64,000 bases of DNA from contig NC_069135.1 in NCBI RefSeq assembly GCF_026914265.1, forward strand, positions 18,261,548 to 18,325,547, read 5' to 3'. Origin of the DNA: Mya arenaria. Lineage: Eukaryota; Mollusca; Bivalvia; Myida; Myidae. The notes beneath the pieces were generated by a model that did not search any database, had not been told where the DNA came from, and saw only the letters and a list, made by a program, of their open reading frames with translations. How positions within the stretch are numbered: position 1 is the first letter of the stretch; each line of letters opens with the position of its first letter. Below, one piece after another: positions 10,832-20,923 of the stretch. The translations under genes were made by a program, and so were the position numbers.

Positions 10832-10977
10832 GACGTCAACAAAGAAAAGCCTTCGGAGAAGCGAAGGCTACCTTAATTGCCAATAATAAACACTTTGCAA
10901 CGCCGGGTCTCGCGGTGTTCGACGCGGTGAAACACGGGGGAAATCATAGGTTTGCCCACCGATCGTGGCGAACTTAA
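10832..10977 (+). CDS. Candidate terminal exon at the end of the array
   Basis: After 'tttatgtatag' the frame entered in phase 1 reads RQQRKAFGEAKATLIANNK and then 29 more residues ending NHRFAHRSWRT and a stop. The first bases match the C-type segment and the decayed 'ggacgtgaataaagaaaagccttaattgcc' stretches near 2345 and 5890, so those may be relics of this exon. It is clearly more GC-rich than its surroundings. Family not recognised; it could instead be foreign repeat sequence joined to the array. Confidence 0.3.
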
Positions 10978-10984
10978 GATTTAA

Positions 10985-13900
10985 CAGATGACGTCCGCGT
11001 TAGGGAAACATCGCGGCGATGTGCAAAATATGCAAAGACGTGTGGTTGGTAGTGTACATTACATGAAGTAAAGGTAATACCAGTTGACCTCAGTAATTTA
11101 TGTTGACTTGGTATCTTGGTGCATTATGACAATATTTATCAACCAGACTAAAAGTTAGTACGAATAAATTACCAATTTCATCAGATAATAACCGATTTGG
11201 ACTGTATTCATATCCAGCGTTTCACGTAAAGCCAATCAACAAAGAGCTTATGGACGGCAGTCAAAATAGGTCTTGTTCTTCCTTTGAAAAATAATAAAAT
11301 AACACCTAACATCTGCATATAGATGTCAATCGCTACATACTACGCAACTGCTGTAAAGCAACCGTTGTAAATGAACCGTTGTAAATAAACCGTTGTACAG
11401 TGACCGTTGTAAATGAACTGTTGTAAAGCAACCGTTGTAAATGAACCGTTGTAAATAAACCGTTGTAGAGTAACCGTTGTAAAGTGACCGTTGTTAAGCA
11501 AACGTTACAAGTTGTACATTTACTGTTGACAAACAAGAATTGCAACGTTATCAACTCAGCTCTTAGGTAAAACTGTCCTTTAAATGGATTTCTACTCTTT
11601 AATTGTGGACAGTTCAACAGTTTCCATTTCATTCAAGGCAAGATAAATCGGAATATATATAAAATAAGTCTGAAATTTACTTTTCCTTAAATTTGTGCGT
11701 GATTTTGCACAAATTTGATTAAGTTTAAAAAAGAGAAGTGTGTTAACATGCGAAATGGGTGTGTTAATTACACCATACCTTTATTTCTACTGACTGTCAG
11801 AATTTGATCTACTACTGTCCACTATTATGATATTACACAGTCAATTCTTTGAATATTGGACAGATTGTCGAAATTAAAAGCCGATCGCGGTCCAATAACC
11901 CTAAAAACAAAAAAAAATGCAATACATGACGTCACAATCATTTCATCATTAGTTTAAGTCGGCTGACATAGAATATATACGACCTTATTGCCTGAATCAT
12001 TGTTATATGGACAAACCAAATTTCTCATTGTACATTTAAATGACCATTCATAATGAAAATACCTTTAGGAAAATAAGTCATATAATCACTCAGCTACGAC
12101 CACACAACGGGGATACACGCCCTTTTCAAAATTGGAATCTAGTTGCTGCAGATTTTGAATGAATTTCCACTTTTTTTTGATATTTTTAATGTTTAATTTT
12201 TCCGGGCTTTGATGCATGACCAGGTACACGGCAAGGGTAGTTTTTAAAAAAAGTGAAATGTCGTGTCCATAAATTTTATAAGTGTTCAGTCAAGAATTGC
12301 TCATTTTTATCCAAGATCATCAACATTTATTATAATACTTCAGCACTATAGAATGTGAAATTATTCTCACATTTGATGACGTATTCTTCACAATTTGTCC
12401 ACTGACGATAGACACAATGTTCACTGATATTTCCATGAGTTTATCACCCTTTAAATAATTATTTTAGAGTTGATATTTCGATATACCAAATGTCAAGGCT
12501 CATTTCTTATTCTTTCTTCATTTAATCGGTGTTTGTTGGCGAACATTTATATAACATTGTTAGCCGGACCTCATAAAAGTCGAAAACTATGTTTTGTTTC
12601 AATTCGTTATATTTGTTATTGCTGTCTTCTTAGTGTCTGATTTTTGTTAAAAAAAAGTTCCCTTAACGCGCCTTATTATGGCTAAGTAATGTTCAGAGAA
12701 CTTTACACTCGAACGCCTGACTACTAGGCTATCTGGTCTGTACGACAATATAAAAACAACACATAGTATACCAGACCTGATTTAGGCAAGAAGCGATGTT
12801 AATAATATGAAATGGGGAGCTGGATCATTGGTATAACAGCGCTTCTGAAATGCAAAATGGCTCAGACATAACATTTCATGAATGGGTCGAACTATTACAC
12901 CGCAAACTGTTTCACAGTATTTTGGTTTTTAATTTGCCTCAAGATAGGTCGGATGACCGAAACTATGAACTTATGTACGAGTGTAAAGAATATTCATTTC
13001 AAGGACCATATGAAACCATATGACCAGGCCGAGTGTTCCTACGTTGCAATTCAAATCTTGTGTATCAAAAGTTATTATTCAGTGCAGTTTGTTATTTATT
13101 ATTTTGCCATACATCTTTCAGCCGGATTACGTTTAACTAATTCATTTAGCATGGCCAAAAAACAACAACAAAAAAACAAGTTTATTGTAACAAGCAAAGG
13201 ATTATTGTAATAAAAAGAAACAGAACATGATGCCACGGATACTACAGAACGGTTGCGTAGTACTTTGCGATAGATGTTCGATATTGTTATCAGTTTTCTT
13301 TGGAAGAACAAGATTTATTTTTGAGCGCCGCCAAGTAGCACTTCCACTTGTTTGCTGATTAGCTTCACGTGAATACGCTTATTCTGGTCGATCAAAAAAT
13401 AATGACAGTGGGTATCGCGCTGATTTAGGAAAATTACCAGAATGGTTGCAAATTTTAAAACGATGTATACGTTTTCATTTAGTCAGAACTATTCGGAAGT
13501 ATTTTGTACAGCATAAATATTCACTGATTTGTTTTAAACTATTGCAGGGTATGTGTGGGCTTGTTTGAACAATATACAATCGGTGGTTTTACAGGAAGCT
13601 GTCACTGGTGGTGAAAGCTGCAACATATCAATACAAGCCATTCAGACTGATCTGAAAGAAATGATAAAATCCGGTCTGTGCCACAGATTGGCCTGATAGC
13701 GCGAGGGCTGTCACTGGCCATGTTCGGTCACCAACGGAAATAGGCCTAAACCTAACTCTGTATGAACTATTGCTTTTAATCATCGTGGTAATGTTATTAA
13801 GGAATTTCAATGGTTTCTTAAAGATATACAAATCGAATATTATTCGACGTTTAACTCTCATATTTATTTACAGATTATCACAACGTGTTTTATCATTCAA

Positions 13901-15060
13901 AGCAATATTATAAGTTATTGTTTAAAACTTTAAATAATATTTATTTAATCACCTCACAATAAATATATTACAGCGCTGCGAAATGGACTCGAATTAACCA
14001 TTAAGAGATGGCAAAATATAAAAATTAAGTAAAACTGAATTGAATAAGGAGCACAAATCTAAGTTAATGCCAGTGGTAGGTAATCAAGAGGACAGATCTT
14101 TCCATTTCATCAACGATTTTGACCTTTTTAATGTCTAAAAAGAAATCTTCTTTCATTTAACATTGCCACTGTCAAATGTTTCGAAAGACCAGCACTTTCC
14201 CTGACTAATATATGCTTCCTTAACCCCTATAAGACAAGAATTTGATCTCTTCACTGTTGATACAAAGATCCGTCTCTATGTATGAAGCTCTTGTGTATTT
14301 TCCGCTCTTCATCCAATAGTAACCATATTGGCTGAAAAAATGAAACGACCGTGATGATATACTATACATGATAGCATTTTCAAGTTGAACAATTGTCTTT
14401 GCTGTCCTTGCAGCCATTTCAAGTATATTAAATTATTAATAAGGTATATTCCTTCCAAAATGATGGTTTATTTAGTGTTTAAAACAACCAGACATGAAAA
14501 AGTCCTGATTAATAGAATGAACAATATAGCTGTTTTAAAACACTCGAATATTTTGAATCAGTTTAAGCTGTCACTGCAAAGAAAGATTCGTTCATAAAGA
14601 CTGTAAGAAGTTCACTGGGAGACAAGAAAAAGGTTGAGCCTCACCAACACCAAAAACTTGCATTAAAGACAAAATTACATGTTCGCAAAAAATCATAAAA
14701 TTAAATCTTGCAGGTCCAATTGAAGCCAGTTGAAATATATCAATAAGAGAACGTTTCCGACACTATGATGACCAGTTTAGTGTAGTGTCCTTACGCGATA
14801 ACAACATCTAGGCTTAATTCTCACGCATTTCTATCGGAGACGAATATGACCGTTCCAAAAGGTTTGCTTTCTTTAGTCTGTCATTATCCTAGAAAAATAA
14901 TAATACTGATATGTATTTCGACATACAAGTAGAAGTTATAAAAATTGTGTAGTGCAATGAAATGAAATACTAGTATTAGATTGGACTCTCATATGCTTCT
15001 ACAGAGACTTAATGTTCCACTCACACAAGATTTCTACCCTTACTCTCTTGAGCAAGTCTT
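10985..15060. other. Gene-poor interval
   Basis: AT-rich sequence with no convincing exon. It holds the short tandem repeat at 11340-11515. The stretch 11571-11680 has a diverged relative near 23395-23510 ('tctactctttaa.tgtggacag', 'gataaatcggaat.tatata'), so it is part of an uncharacterised interspersed repeat. Open frames here are short and lack splice or start context. Confidence 0.5.
11340..11515. repeat. Short tandem repeat, ~15-bp unit (AACCGTTGTAAATG)
   Basis: About a dozen imperfect units of aaccgttgtaaa(t/g) follow each other, with variants gtgaccgttgta and aaaccgttgtaa. Simple minisatellite. Confidence 0.75.
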
Positions 15061-15071
15061 GATCTCCTTAT

Positions 15072-15195
15072 CTCTGGACGTGTTCGAGAGACCTCTTCAA
15101 ATATCTCTCAGCCACATTAAATAAACGCCTGTCCGCATATGAAGCTGCCCTCCTAATCGTCTGCTGGGCAGTCCTCTCTAGAGGTCTTCTTGCAG
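15072..15195 (-). pseudogene. R-type exon copy R1 (donor lost)
   Basis: Read on -, a 124-nt exon-like unit encodes ARRPLERTAQQTIRRAASYA and then DRRLFNVAERYLKRS. The frame is open, but the donor reads ataagg. It is homologous to R3 at 15935-16058. Confidence 0.4.
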
Positions 15196-15449
15196 CTTAA
15201 ACAGGAACGCAAGATGATTCTTGTCCATACAAGTTGCAAGGTAAAGCTTAGTTTTAATTCCAATTTTTGGTATATGAATTGCATAGTGCTGTCCGAGTAT
15301 GATGTAATGAAATATTAATGTTGACTTTGTCCCGGCTCACTTTCAAATGTTTTCTAATGGCTCACTTCCAAATGTTTTCTAACGGACTTAAGTCTCCCCT
15401 CACCAGTTTTTCTGCCCTTACCCTTTTTAGCAAGTCTTGATCTTCTTAC

Positions 15450-15565
15450 CTTTGGACGAGTTCGAGAGACCTCTCCAGGTCTCTCCAAGCCACGTTAAAC
15501 AAACGCAAAAGTAGCTGCTCTCCTAATCGTCTGATGGACAGCCCTCTCTAGACGTCTTCTTGCAG
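15450..15565 (-). pseudogene. R-type exon copy R2, decayed
   Basis: 116 nt on -, with the start ARRRLERAVHQTIRRAA recognisable. An internal deletion shifts the frame and the acceptor AG has become AA. The donor gtaaga is kept. Confidence 0.5.
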
Positions 15566-15934
15566 TTGAAACAGTTACGCAAGATCATTCTTGTCCATAC
15601 AAGTTGCATCTGATTTCTTATTTTATCATTATTTTCACTCTATGATAAGGTTTATATATTGCAGAAAAAACAGTAAAAACGTCAAAAAGTATTTTTGTTT
15701 CAGTGGGGCTTGAACCCATACCAATAAAGGCAAGAAAATAAAAGAAACCAGTCATCTAGTCAACATTGCCTATGCAACTAATCAAAAATGGTGGATGTTT
15801 TTTTCCTGTTGAGGATACATTGATGAAAACATGTAATAATATCCATCAACCACATCACAAATGTTTCTCTGCAGTGATTCCACCCAAACAGGTTTTCTGC
15901 CCTTACTGTCTTGAGCAAGTCTTGATCTTCTTAC

Positions 15935-16058
15935 CTCTGCACAAGATGGAGAGACCTCTCCAGGTCTCTCTGGGCAACATTAAACTGCCTCCTCTCCGCA
16001 TAGGAGGCAGCCCTCTTGATAGTCTGCGTCGCCTTCCTCTCAAGGCGACGTCTGTCAG
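15935..16058 (-). CDS. R-type exon R3 (intact), Arg-rich coiled-coil-like
   Basis: A 124-nt exon on - between acceptor 'cctgtttcag' and donor gtaagaag, entering in phase 1 and leaving in phase 2. It reads DRRRLERKATQTIKRAASYA, then ERRQFNVAQRDLERS, then LHLVQ: a highly charged, helix-favouring segment. It is the only one of five copies with both splice sites and the frame intact. Another frame of the same stretch is also open but gives a Gly/Arg/Pro peptide that is not conserved in the other copies. The protein family is not recognised. Confidence 0.5.
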
Positions 16059-16677
16059 CTGAAACAGGAACGCAAGAAATTTTTGTCCACACAAGTTGGG
16101 AGTTGAATTATCAAATTTGTCTGCTTTCTTTCATACAAAACATAGGTATTAAGCTTATCAATTGCAGTGTAAATATTACCCACACATCATAAATGGCTGC
16201 TTATAAGACGATAGTGTATATAAGACGTAGGCAAATAAATCTGCGAACAAAAATCGATTTTTCTTAAATCTATGTTGGGTTCAAGGACAAAATAAAAATG
16301 TTGATTTGCCTGCAACCATTGGCCGTCATGTTTGTTTACAGTGACGAAATAATGTTTTCCATAAAAATATGTGAATTTGTAAGTGGTCTTTCTGATGGTT
16401 TATCATAAACGATATACTGTCAAGAATGAAGAAATATTGTTCATCAAAAACTTTATATTAAACATTTTTGTATTCAAAATGTCAACACCTTCAGCAAAGT
16501 ATAAAAAATGAAGCAAACAAAGTGCGAACAACAAAGAAACAAAGAAAAAAATGTCGGATACATTGATGACATAATGAAATGATGTCAATCAACCACATCA
16601 CAAATGTTTCTCTGCAGTGACTCCACTCAAACAGGTTTTCTGTCCTTACTTTCTTGAGCAAGTCTTGATCTTCTTAC

Positions 16678-16802
16678 CTCTGCACGAGATGGAGAGACTT
16701 CTCGAGGTCTCTCATCGGCAACATCAAACTGTCTCCTTTCGGCATAGGATGCAGCCCTCCTGACAATTTGGGTAGCTGTGTTTTCCTGGCGACGCCTGTC
16801 AG
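16678..16802 (-). pseudogene. R-type exon copy R4 (one-base insertion)
   Basis: 125 nt with acceptor 'cctgttttag' and donor gtaagaag. It reads DRRRQENTATQIVRRAASYA, then ERRQFDVAD, after which one extra base shifts the frame. Confidence 0.5.
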
Positions 16803-17431
16803 CTAAAACAGGAACTCACGAATGTTTTGTCCACACAAGTTGGAGTTGAATTATCAAATTTGTCTGCTTTCTTTCATGCACAATATAAGTATCAAGCTTA
16901 TCAATTCCAGTGTATATATTAGTCTTTGTTTGATCTGTCTAACATATCATAAATAGCTGGTTATCAGACGATAGTGTATATAAGACGTAGGCAATTAAAT
17001 ATGCTAAAAAAACGATCTTTTTTAATCTGTTGGGTTATAGGACGAATTGAAAAAAGGTTAATTTGCCTGCAACCATTGGCCGTCATGTCCGTTTACAGTG
17101 ACTAAATAATATGTTTTCCATGAAAATTTATGAATGTGTAAGTGTTCTTTCTGATGGTTTATCATAAACGATATACTGTCAAGAATGAAGAAATTTGTTT
17201 AATCAAAACTTTATATTGAACATGTTTGTACTCAAAATGTCAACACCTTCAGCAAAGTATAAAGAAAGAAGCAAACAAAGTGCGAAAATCAAAGAAACAA
17301 AGAAAAAAAGTAAGATACTTTGATGACATCATGTAATAATGTCAATCAACATCACAAATTTTTCTCTGCAGTGACTCCACTCAAACAGGTTTTCTGTCCT
17401 TACTTTCTTGAGCAAGTCTTGATCTTCTTAC

Positions 17432-17556
17432 CTCTGTACGAGTTGGAGAGACCTCTCCAGGTCTCTCTCAGCATTACCGAACAACCTCCTGTCAGCATAG
17501 GATGCAGCCCTTCGTATTACCTACTGGGCAGTTCGTTCCTGGCGACGTCTTATCAG
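17432..17556 (-). pseudogene. R-type exon copy R5, decayed
   Basis: 125 nt with good splice signals, but an extra base near the start and an in-frame stop. The end (RDLERSLQLVQ) is well conserved. Confidence 0.5.
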
Positions 17557-18627
17557 CTGAAACCTGAACGCAAGAAATATTTGTCCACACAAGTTGGAGT
17601 TAAATTATCAAATGTGTCTGCTTTCTTTCATACAAAACACAAGTATCAAGCTTATCAATTGCAGTGTATATATTACCCTTTTTTGAGCTATCTAACATAT
17701 CATAAATGGCTGGTTATAAGACGATAGTGTATATAAGACGTAGGCAAATAAATCTGTGAAATCTTTTAAAACTATGTTGGGTTATAGAACGAAATGAAAA
17801 AATGTTGATTTGCCTGCAACCATTGACCTTCATTTTTCTTTTCAATGACTAAATAATGTTTTCCATGAACATTTGTGAATTTGTAAGTGTTCTTTCTGAT
17901 GGTTTACCATAAACGATATACGGTCAAGAATGAAGAAATTTTGTTCATCAAAACATTTATATTGAACATGTTTGTACTAAAGATTTCAACTCTTTCAGTA
18001 AAGTATAAAGAATGAAGCAAACAAAGTGCGAAAAAAAAAGAAACAAAGAAAAAATGTAGGATACATTGATGATATCATGTAATAATGTCAATCAACCACA
18101 TCACAAATGTTTCTCTGCAGTGACTCCACTCAAACAGGTTTTGTGAAACTGAAATCTGAACGCAAGAAATTTTTGTCCACACAAGTTTGAGTTAAATTAT
18201 CAAATTTGTCAGCTTTCATTCATACAAAACACAAGTATCAAGCTTATAAATTGCAGTGTTTATATTACTCTTTATTTGATCTATCTAACATATCATACAT
18301 TTCATCGCATAAGTTTGTACCATTGATATATTAAACTGCTTAATTTAGGCAGTGAGAGTTTTTCGCACCATTAAACAAATGTTTGACAGTGAACAGCTAT
18401 GCTTCTTAACGTGCACATTTGATTATTATTTCATAAAGAAAAAAAAATCTGAATAATTTTAATCTTACAATATTTTCAGAATTTAAAAAATGAACGTTTT
18501 TTTAAACTCACCGAGTCTTCAACTGCAATTTTATAATCGAAATTATGTAGTTATTGAATGTAAACAAACTAGTTTTTTCATCATTAATTTCTCTGAATAG
18601 CCATATACTGCCTTAAGTCGACATAAA

Positions 18628-19782
18628 ACAAGAGCCGCCGTAAGACAGCGCGCTCGACTACGCCGCTTTGACTTAGAAATGAATACAATTACGATGTAAT
18701 ATTACCAAGTTTGGTCTCTTTATGTCAAACCTTACCAAACAATTTCGATACTTAAGGTGACTTTGATGTTGCCCTCCCAATAGCCCGCCCGAACAATGAC
18801 GCAAGACATTCAAATAACTTAATTCCCCATTATGAAAAATGTGGTTAAGAATATTCTGAATAATATTCAAAAAAAGAAATTAAAAAAAAATATAATAATA
18901 ATAATAATTCAAGGGCCATAATTTCTATTTAGGGTTAAAATGGATTCTTTTTGTAAGATGGTAGTAAATAATTTTGAATTTTATTAAGTGCATTAAATGA
19001 TCGGTATAGAAGTTTTTTTATTAAAATCCCAATTTGCCTAAAACTGTAACCTAAGTCAATCAAGGGCAATAACTTGTATTAAGGATATGGAGTTATGTAA
19101 CCTCATAGGATGATAGTCCTGAACATTTGTTTGAAGTATTAAGTCAATTGAATGAAGGGTATAGAAGTTATTAATTAATGTCCCAACCTGCCCTAAAACA
19201 TTAGTTCCATATTCAATCAGGGGCCATACTTTGTATGAAAGATATTATGGAGTTATCTATCCTCATTATGTGATGGCCCTGAACAACTGTATGAAGTATT
19301 AACTCAATTGAATGTATGATATTGGAGTTTTAAGTGAAAATACCAACTTGTCCTAAAACTTTAACCTACTCTTAAACTTTAACCTAAGTCAATCAGGAGT
19401 CATAACTTGTATTTAATATAATATGGAGTTATGTAACCTCATTGTGGGATGGTCCTGAACAACTGTGTGAAGTATTAAGTCAATTGAATGAAGGGTATAG
19501 AAGTTAATAATAAATATCCCAACCTGCCCTTAAACTTTAACCGAAGTTCCATAGTCAATCAGGGGCCATAATGTATAAAAAGAATAATATGGAGTTATCT
19601 AACCTCATCATGTGATGGCCCTGAACAACTGTGTGAAGTATTAAGTCAATTGAATGAAGGGTATTGGACTTATAAGTGAAAATGCCAACTTGCCCTAAAA
19701 CTTAGGACACCGTCGGACACCGACGCTGACAACGACGCCGAGGCGAGTAGTATAGCCAACCACTTCTTCGAATAGTCAAGCT
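18628..19782. mobile_element. Non-autonomous element with internal ~175-bp tandem repeats
   Basis: It starts at a GC-richer head ('acaagagccgccgtaagaca' and 'cgctcgactacgccgc'), then has about five diverged units of ~175 bp containing 'gtcaatcaggggccataa', 'ggagttatgtaacctcat' and 'gaacaactgtgtgaagtatt'. It ends in 'ggacaccgacgctgacaacg', 'cgaggcgagtagtatagcc' and 'ttcgaatagtcaagctaaaa'. This head, repeats and tail plan is typical of abundant mollusc repeats. No coding capacity is seen. Confidence 0.6.
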
Positions 19783-20423
19783 AAAATGTCAATAGCTTAT
19801 TTGTTGGTAAAACTTCACATATTTTTAAAACTGAAATCCGAGGGATAAAAGTGTCTTATAAAAGCCGTTTATAGTTTAAATAATCATGTCTGTTTTTAAG
19901 AAAATGACAAATATAAATACCATTCGGTGCCTGAGGTCGTACCTGGGGAACTAGCCTAGGAAAATCCCTGTAAAAGATGATATAACAGCATTCTGAATTC
20001 TTGGAAAATACTCTTAATTACTTTTGAAGGTGAATGTTAAATAGTGTCTGACCATAGAAATAATTGCTGATTAAGTTCACTGATTGAAAAGAAACTGACA
20101 TGAACCACAATAACTTAACAAGAAACGCAGCAATGCGACCAAACCAGGTTTTCAATGACACATAAAAATCCGGCATACAAATGTGACAAGTGTCTTGAAA
20201 CATGCGCCTATAGAAAAATAATCAGGACGGCAAAAAACTGAAAAGACTTAAAAAAATATTTTCAGTATAAGAAAAGAGTTGTACTTGTAAATTCGGAGAA
20301 GTTATTTCAGCAGACATCTTGCGTAAATAAATAAGTTTAAACTGGTGAATGCAAAGCGTTTAGCATTGGACGCAACGAAACACAGGAATTACGTGTTACG
20401 TTTTTATGACGAAGTAAGTTCTG
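19783..20423. other. Gene-free interval
   Basis: AT-rich; no exon, repeat or RNA gene recognised. Confidence 0.4.
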
Positions 20424-20923
20424 ATGGCGAAGGATGAATTAAACAATTCAAGGGACAACGATGATGTCATCAATAATTTTGATTCCAAATATCTAACTAA
20501 TGATTCAATGGACACCACAAAATGTAAAACTAAAGACGTTTCAAGTTTTCAAGTTTTAACAAGTTCAGTGCAGAAAGTTCCATTAGCGAAAGAAAATTTG
20601 TAACAGTTTTAGATCCGAAATATTATTATATTTCCGATGATAATTCTAGCAAACCAAAGAGTCCATGTTAATTAAAACAATATTTAAGTGTTAAAATGCT
20701 ATGTAATGCAAACAACACGGTGACAACGGATGATATCAATCCCGATGACAGTGGAAATGCTAATAACCTAATTGTTAAAAGTTCAGATGATGAAACCAAT
20801 GACTGCAGAATCATGGATACGATGGACACATACATAACGACATTAACAATCATCCAACAGGCCAGTTTTAGAGACAATCATCAGACTTTCTCGTATACTA
20901 AAAGTATAGTAAATTATTTATAG
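20424..20923 (+). pseudogene. Possible coding relic of unknown family
   Basis: Three neighbouring open frames on + have coding-like composition in an otherwise AT-rich desert: 59 codons from ATG 20424 (MAKDELNNSRDNDDVINNF..), then FSAESSISERKFVTVLDPK up to a stop at 20669-20671, and 75 codons from ATG 20696 (MLCNANNTVTTDDINPDDS..). The second and third share a frame separated by one stop. All are hydrophilic and rich in Asp, Asn, Ser and Thr. There is no recognised domain. It may be a decayed gene or chance. Confidence 0.25.

Larger units (their letters stand above)
16080..18300. repeat. ~750-bp tandem unit carrying the R exons
   Basis: Intron sequence is repeated along with the exons: blocks starting 'acaagttggagttgaatta' near 16089, 16840, 17591 and 18180 share long matches, including 'gacgatagtgtatataagac' and 'tttatcataaacgatatac'. 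In the last unit (about 18120-18180) the R exon is deleted and only the flanks remain. Confidence 0.75.

Noticed and set aside
13628-13861. 77-codon frame on - (SVAQTGFYHFFQISLNGL)
   Set aside because: No splice or start context and no recognised domain; looks like repeat-derived sequence.
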